Under the pieces are notes generated by a model, which was not told the origin of the DNA, made no database searches, and saw only the letters and a list, made by a program, of their open reading frames with translations. Positions 22,362 through 28,162 of a stretch of DNA of 28,162 bases are shown in pieces (the stretch's first letter is position 1; each line of letters opens with the position of its first letter). The translations under genes and the position numbers were made by a program. The stretch comes from JBJXGC01 sp046154545 (lineage in GTDB: Bacteria; Chloroflexota; Dehalococcoidia; Tepidiformales; Tepidiformaceae), in the NCBI GenBank assembly GCA_046154545.1, contig JBJXGC010000275.1, positions 1 through 28,162 of the forward strand, given 5' to 3'.

Positions 22362-22367
22362 TATAGT
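22362..22367 (+). promoter_or_regulatory. -10 element before the amidohydrolase gene
   Basis: TATAGT matches 5 of 6 consensus positions, 33 bp before the ATG at 22401. I find no good -35 at the usual spacing, so the promoter is tentative. Confidence 0.35.
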
Positions 22368-22400
22368 GCGGGCTCAGCAATCCCTCTTGGAGATACTGGT

Positions 22401-24122
<1,722 letters not shown>

Positions 24123-24160
24123 CGGCCCCACATCACGGCACATCTGAGGGCGCCGCAAGG

Positions 24161-24261
24161 AGTCGCGGCCCTCAGTGGCCGCGGGTGGCGTGGGACGTTC
24201 GGCGTGTCCTACGCCGGTCACTTCCGGAGCGCCGGTAGTCGCGGCCCACAGCGGCCGCGGG
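24161..24261 (+). repeat. Imperfect 25-bp direct repeat, two copies
   Basis: Copies at 24161-24185 and 24237-24261 begin AGTCGCGGCCC and end GGCCGCGGG, with 23 of 25 identical positions and a 76-bp period. They lie in the 201-bp gap between two convergent genes. The first copy overlaps the right arm of an 8-bp inverted repeat, CTGAGGGC (24144-24151) and GCCCTCAG (24168-24175), which could act as a terminator hairpin, though without a T-run. Confidence 0.55.
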
Positions 24262-24323
24262 CTTCCGTCCACTGCTCCGCGTGTGGCACCGCCCCGGCCT
24301 ACCCGGGCGCCCAGATGGTGCCC

Positions 24324-25514
24324 CTACGCCCGCCCGTCGATGCCCGCCACGAGCAGTTCCGGCAGCTCTGCATCCTCCGTATCGACGAGCGCCTGGACCC
24401 AGCGGTGGAAGAGCTGGCCACCGCCTTCGTTGCGGCCAAAGAGGTTGTGGTCCTTGGCGCCCGTCTTGAGCGCCTTCTGGACGCGGAGGCCGGTGTAGTA
24501 GTCCTCGCCAGCGACGACTCGCTTGAGGAACTCCATCATGCCGCCCAACTTTTCTGCCTGCCCCTCCTCCGGCGGCACGGTGTGGAGGAAGTTCTGGATG
24601 GTGTGCGATTCGCCCGGGCTCGCGCCGGGAAACATCTGGGAGACCATGTACACCGTCCCCCCAGCGTCGAAAGCGGCGATGCTAATGTTCGGAAAGATCG
24701 TCCAGACACCACCGACGAGGCTGTTCGTGTCCCACTGGTCCTCGGGCAGGTCGGAGAGCCGGGCGTACCCCTTCGGCGAGACCATCCGGACGTGGGAGCC
24801 GAAAGCGTAGAAATCCGGCTGATAGGCCGAGTCGGCGCCGAAGCTGTTCTTGTGCAGGACGGGAATGTGGTAGAGGTCGCGGTAGCCGTCGTAGGCCACC
24901 TTCCAGTTCGGCCCGTCCAGCTCCTGGCGCCCGGCGACGTGGCAGTTGGCGAAGCCGAGGTCGCCGAGGACGTCGTCGTAGCCGCTGAGGAAGACGTCGA
25001 TATCGACCTTCAAGCCCGGCGTGAGGGTGACCCAGATGAGTCCGGCCCGCTCCGCGGCCTGGAGTTCCGTGAGGCCGTAGCTGGCCTTGTCGATGGGACC
25101 GAAGTTGCCGGCGTCGAAGACCGAGACGAGTTTGCCCTGGAGGTCATAGGACCAGCCGTGGTAGGGGCAGCGGAAGCCGCGGGTCACAGCGCAGCCTTCG
25201 TCGGCGATGATCGCGCCGCGGTGGCTGCACATGTTCACGAAGGCGCGGGCGACGCCGTCATCAGCGCGGGTCAGGAGCACCGGCATCCCGAGGACTTCGA
25301 GGGCGCGGTAGGCGCCCGGCCCCTGGAGTTCGCAGGAGAAGCCGAGGGCCAGTGGCAGCCGCTTGAAGACGCGATCGACTTCCTGCTGCCAGCGATCAGG
25401 GTCGTAGTAGAGGCTGGTGGGCACTTTGTAGACATCGGGGGCGAGGTCGATCTTGTTCGCCTGGAAGTTCTCGACCTCGCGCCGGGCCATCTCGATCAGC
25501 TGCTCACGACTCAT
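24324..25514 (-). CDS. Rieske non-heme iron oxygenase, alpha subunit
   Basis: A 396-residue protein. The Rieske 2Fe-2S ligands are C96-S-H98 and C116-P-Y-H119 (CPYHGW). The mononuclear iron site is D-G-Y-R-D213-L-Y-H216-I-P-V-L-H221, where D213 is the bridging aspartate and the two histidines bind iron. These oxygenases hydroxylate aromatic rings, dealkylate or demethylate substrates using electrons from a reductase, which is not encoded nearby. The ATG at 25514 is preceded by GAGGAG 7 bp upstream and matches the family start; an upstream extension is arginine-rich and not conserved. Together with the VOC protein, amidohydrolase and diiron pair it suggests an oxidative catabolic region. Confidence 0.9.
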   Translation of the reverse strand: MSREQLIEMARREVENFQANKIDLAPDVYKVPTSLYYDPDRWQQEVDRVFKRLPLALGFSCELQGPGAYRALEVLGMPVLLTRADDGVARAFVNMCSHRGAIIADEGCAVTRGFRCPYHGWSYDLQGKLVSVFDAGNFGPIDKASYGLTELQAAERAGLIWVTLTPGLKVDIDVFLSGYDDVLGDLGFANCHVAGRQELDGPNWKVAYDGYRDLYHIPVLHKNSFGADSAYQPDFYAFGSHVRMVSPKGYARLSDLPEDQWDTNSLVGGVWTIFPNISIAAFDAGGTVYMVSQMFPGASPGESHTIQNFLHTVPPEEGQAEKLGGMMEFLKRVVAGEDYYTGLRVQKALKTGAKDHNLFGRNEGGGQLFHRWVQALVDTEDAELPELLVAGIDGRA

Positions 25515-25641
25515 AACCGCACTCCTCGGGGGTTCCCCTGCATCCGCGTGCCGAAACTGGCCGGACGGCCAACGTATCGTAGCGGAGAGCACGCGCGGCC
25601 GCATACAGTACCGGGCGGCGAGTAGCGACGGTCGAGGAGGT

Positions 25642-25715
25642 TGGAGCGAGCGGCGGGAATCGAACCCGCGTGTCCTGCTTGGAAGGCAGGCGCTCTACCA
25701 TTGAGCTACGCTCGC
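25642..25715 (-). tRNA. tRNA-Gly (anticodon UCC), CCA encoded
   Basis: On the minus strand the acceptor GCGAGCG pairs with CGCTCGC, the D-stem is GCTC/GAGC, the anticodon stem is CCTGC/GCAGG with loop CTTCCAA (anticodon TCC), and the T-arm is GCGGG-TTCGATT-CCCGC. The discriminator is U, normal for glycine tRNAs, and CCA follows in the DNA (25644-25642). All four stems pair perfectly over 74 nt. It reads GGA and possibly GGG codons. Confidence 0.96.
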
Positions 25716-25748
25716 GGACCGCAGGGGCGTGGCCGTACTGCGCATCAC

Positions 25749-25757
25749 ATTATATCA
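25749..25757 (-). promoter_or_regulatory. Extended -10 promoter of tRNA-Gly
   Basis: On the minus strand TGATATAAT gives a perfect TGn plus TATAAT. It lies 34 bp before the mature tRNA 5' end at 25715, leaving a leader of about 27 nt. No recognisable -35 hexamer is present at 16-18 bp. Confidence 0.7.
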
Positions 25758-26104
25758 GACGCCCATTCGGACGGCGTGCGGCAGGGGTGCGGTGGGTGGC
25801 CGTTACGTCCTTACGTGCTGCCAGTCCCGTGTCGTGGATCCGTTGAGCGGGTGCGGCCCGGACAGCCGCCTGACGGCGGCCGCTATGATGCCAGTTCACG
25901 CTACCACCGGGAACGACGCCATCCCAGGAATCCGGAGCGGTTGGAGCGGACGGAGGGCCTGTCCGTAGCGCGCGCGTGAGCAAGCGCCGCGATGGCCACC
26001 GTCATCGCTCCCTGAAAGCGGAGGAACACCGGCAAGCCGCCCGCCCGGCGCTCGCCCAAGTCAGTGAATCGCACCCGTGCGGCAACGCCCCGCCGATGAG
26101 GCTC
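25758..26104. other. Non-coding gap between tRNA-Gly and the epimerase gene
   Basis: About 350 bp with no ORF that combines a ribosome-binding site, sensible composition and a stop outside neighbouring genes. A TATGAT hexamer at 25884-25889 on plus has no matching -35 and no gene behind it. I see no RNA gene, repeat or clear terminator for the epimerase gene here. Confidence 0.5.
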
Positions 26105-27085
26105 TCAGGGCGATTCGCCGAGCGTGCGGAGAAGGTCGTCGTCACGGGAGAAGTCGAACGAGTACCAGCTCTCGCCCTCCTCCTCGAACCAGCGGTAGGC
26201 GTCGGCGAGGCCTGTCTCCAGGGTGAAGGTGGGCGCCCACTCCAGCTCGCGCCGCGCCTTGTCGATCGAGAACACCGCGCCGCCGCGATACCACTCGGCC
26301 CAGTGCAGGATCGGCGGCCGGATCGCCTTCGCCGTCTCTCGCGGCACGAAGACCAGCTTCGGTTCGACCCCGGCGACCTTCGCCATCATCCGCATATAGG
26401 CGGCGATGCTGGAGTACTGGGCGCCGTTCACGTTGTAAGTCTGCCCGGCCGAGGCGTCGGTGGCGATGACCGCGCACATCGCGGACGCGACATCATCGAC
26501 GTGGACAAGGTGCACAAACGGCAGCCCGTCGCCCGGGATGAGGATCGGGCGGCCGGCCTTCAGCCGGGCGAAGAAGGCGTGCTCCCGTGGCAGCGGGCTG
26601 TGGGGCCCGAGCGTGTGGCCCACGCGGAGGCTCGTGGCCGGGAAGCCGGAGCGCTCGAATTCGGCCCGGAGCAGCCGCTCGCAGCGCACCTTCCCGGCGC
26701 CGTAGCCGCGCGACGGGTTCGCCGCCTCGTCGTCCGAGACCGGCGACTCCTCGGTCACGGGCTGGACGTCCGACCAGGGGTAGACCGCCGTCGAACTCGT
26801 GAAGACGTAGTGCTGGAGGCGGCCACGGAACAGCTCCACCAGGGGCGTCACGTCCGTGGTCTGGTAGGAGGTGTTGTCGAAGACCGCGTCGAAGCTCTCC
26901 CGTTCCGGCCCGAGGACGCTCTCGATCACGCCCGGTTGCTGACGGTCGCCGTGGAGGCGGTGGACCCCCTCCGGCAGCGCGGTGGGGTGGCTGTTGAAGA
27001 CGGTCACCTCATGGCCCCGCCCGGCCAGCATCTCCACCAGGTGACGGCCGATGTACCGGTTTCCGCCGAGGACGAGGACACGCAT
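26105..27085 (-). CDS. NAD-dependent epimerase/dehydratase (extended SDR)
   Basis: A 326-residue protein. The N-terminal nucleotide-binding motif is GGNRYIGRHL (7-16, GxxGxxG variant with N-R). The catalytic set is S-S-T (about 97-99) and Y128-G-A-G-K132 (YxxxK). GDG and VHVDDVASA match the sugar-nucleotide epimerase branch. The C-terminal region (WAPTFTLETGLADAYRWFEEEG) is typical of extended SDRs that act on nucleotide sugars, although the arginine-for-glycine pattern in the first motif is also found in RNA-binding CSP41-like proteins. The ATG at 27085 has GGAGGTTGGT directly upstream; an ATG 27 bp earlier would overlap this site. It is divergent from the phosphotransferase gene with a 91-bp gap. 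Confidence 0.85.
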   Translation of the reverse strand: MRVLVLGGNRYIGRHLVEMLAGRGHEVTVFNSHPTALPEGVHRLHGDRQQPGVIESVLGPERESFDAVFDNTSYQTTDVTPLVELFRGRLQHYVFTSSTAVYPWSDVQPVTEESPVSDDEAANPSRGYGAGKVRCERLLRAEFERSGFPATSLRVGHTLGPHSPLPREHAFFARLKAGRPILIPGDGLPFVHLVHVDDVASAMCAVIATDASAGQTYNVNGAQYSSIAAYMRMMAKVAGVEPKLVFVPRETAKAIRPPILHWAEWYRGGAVFSIDKARRELEWAPTFTLETGLADAYRWFEEEGESWYSFDFSRDDDLLRTLGESP

Positions 27086-27176
27086 ACCAACCTCCAGCCG
27101 CTCGCCGCACATGGTACGCGTCTTATTTCTCGTGAGGCGATGGGGTATCGTTCGCTGGGCGGACGAGGAGGACGAG

Positions 27177-28162
27177 ATGACGGTCGAACAATCGCAGGGG
27201 CTCGAAGGGCTCGTCGATGTGCCGGCGCTGGAGCGCTTCCTGGATGAGCGGCTCGGTGGTGGCCCGCAACCGGTGACCGTCCGGAAGCATGTGGCCGGCT
27301 ACAGCAACGTGACGCTTTTCGTCGATCGTGGTGACCAGCACATGGTCATGCGGCGCCCACCGGCCGGGAACCTCCTCCCCTCGGCGCACGACGTGCTGCG
27401 CGAGTACCGCTTCATCTCCGCGATCTACGGGAAGGCGCGCGTGCCGCGCCCGGTCGCCAGCTGCGAGGACCGGGCCGTGATCGGGGCGCCCTTCTACCTG
27501 ATGGAGCGGGTCGTGGGCACCGAGATCCGCGAAACCATCCCCGCGGCCTACGACACCGCCGCTGGCCGCGCCCGGATGGCGGAGGAGATGGTCGCCGCCC
27601 TCGTCGAGGTCCACGCCGTCGATTGGCGCGCCGCCGGGCTCACGGCCCCGCCCGGGAGCTACGCCGGACGGACCCTCCAGCGCTGGCAGAAGCAGTGGCA
27701 GCTCACGCGGCCCCGAACCCGCGAACTCCCCGGCCTCGACCGGGTGAGCGCCTGGCTCGAGGCCCACCTCCCAGAGGAGTCAGAAACGACCATCGCCCAT
27801 GGCGACTACAAGATCGACAACGTCATGTTCGACCTCCAGGAGCCGCGCGTGGTGGCCATCCTCGACTGGGAGCTCGCGACCTTCGGTAGCCCGCTCTCGG
27901 ACGTCGCCTGGATGGTGAACACCTGGGGCGACCGCGCCGAGCTAGCGGACGCGCCGCCGCCCGAACCGCCCGCCCTTGGCCCACCGGTGACGATCCGGGA
28001 GGGCTTCCCTGACCAGCAGGAACTCGCGGCGATCTACACGCGCCTGAGCGGAAGATCGACCGGCGACCTCCGCTTCTACCGGCTGCTGGCCGCCTTCAAG
28101 GGCGCGGTCATCGGCGAAGGCATCCACATGCGCTACCTCGAAGGCAACGTCACCAACCCCCT
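27177..28162 (+). CDS. Phosphotransferase, APH / ACAD10-like family (3' end outside the window)
   Basis: 328 complete codons are open to the window edge without a stop. The kinase-like fold shows the N-lobe VAGYSNVTLFV and MVMRRPPAG, the catalytic loop HGDYKIDNVMFD (H208, D210, N215), and the metal-binding LDWELATFGSPLSDVAWM. Family members related to ACAD10/11 phosphorylate hydroxyacyl-CoA or other small hydroxylated compounds; antibiotic-kinase activity is possible but not implied by the fold. The ATG at 27177 is preceded by GAGGAGGACGAG. Most of the protein is present; homologues are about 340-360 residues, so only a short tail is missing. Confidence 0.87.
   Translation, partial: MTVEQSQGLEGLVDVPALERFLDERLGGGPQPVTVRKHVAGYSNVTLFVDRGDQHMVMRRPPAGNLLPSAHDVLREYRFISAIYGKARVPRPVASCEDRAVIGAPFYLMERVVGTEIRETIPAAYDTAAGRARMAEEMVAALVEVHAVDWRAAGLTAPPGSYAGRTLQRWQKQWQLTRPRTRELPGLDRVSAWLEAHLPEESETTIAHGDYKIDNVMFDLQEPRVVAILDWELATFGSPLSDVAWMVNTWGDRAELADAPPPEPPALGPPVTIREGFPDQQELAAIYTRLSGRSTGDLRFYRLLAAFKGAVIGEGIHMRYLEGNVTNP

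Noticed and set aside
24204..25625. Plus-strand ORF (473 codons) opposite the Rieske gene
   Set aside because: The minus strand carries the full Rieske and iron-site motifs; the plus product is a composition artefact.
25976..27247. Plus-strand ORF starting in the gap after tRNA-Gly
   Set aside because: Most of it lies antisense to the epimerase gene and it has no clear ribosome-binding site.

Overview
The window is about 28 kb of GC-rich, gene-dense bacterial chromosome. The gene content fits Chloroflexota, possibly the Dehalococcoidia/Tepidiformia side: type 4 uracil-DNA glycosylase, RNase J next to FtsK, a fused AccD-AccA, a polyprenyl-phosphate phosphoribosyltransferase of the UbiA family, a stand-alone sortase and no outer-membrane genes. 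The phylum is inferred from gene content and protein style; no rRNA is present to confirm it. Codon use is uniformly GC-rich and I see no prophage, transposon, plasmid or CRISPR array.

Layout. Positions 1-811 (minus): a 5' fragment of a probable NAD kinase gene behind a TlyA-type rRNA methyltransferase. 868-2258 (plus): YbaK-type deacylase and UbiA-family transferase. 2286-4407 (minus): a C4 zinc-ribbon coiled-coil protein followed 4 bp later by a serine-recombinase-like protein whose catalytic residues are all substituted. 4590-16680 (plus): a long housekeeping run: DUF177, L32, FabD, FabG, NusB, acyl carrier protein, TatA/B, TatC, type 4 UDG, RNase J, FtsK, AccDA fusion and a TSUP permease. 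This joins fatty-acid synthesis (malonyl-CoA supply, malonyl transfer, ketoreduction, carrier) to ribosome assembly, protein export, RNA turnover and chromosome segregation. A 10-bp perfect inverted repeat overlaps the ribosome-binding site of its first gene.

16692-18516: a sortase (minus) with a predicted leaderless mRNA, then a compact region of very small genes on plus. A promoter, a 12-codon ORF and a 13-bp-stem terminator form one short unit. A second unit of 35-, 70- and 69-codon ORFs ends at a 15-bp-stem terminator; the last two encode related proteins. I recognise none of these small proteins.

18548-28162: an accessory, catabolic-looking region. An intact ferritin-like diiron protein and a paralogue that has lost most metal ligands form a minus-strand pair. 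Then come an exported protein made of two copies of one domain (minus), a VOC dioxygenase/glyoxalase-fold protein and an Rv2913c-like amidohydrolase (plus), a Rieske oxygenase alpha subunit and tRNA-Gly(UCC) (minus), an SDR epimerase (minus), and the start of an APH-fold phosphotransferase running off the end (plus).

The strongest leads are the two apparently catalytically dead but intact proteins (recombinase-like and diiron-like), each beside a plausible partner; the small-protein region at 17485-18516; the inverted repeat before DUF177-rpmF-fab; the absence of a normal start codon for FabD; and the unusual active-site glycine motifs of the AccDA fusion.
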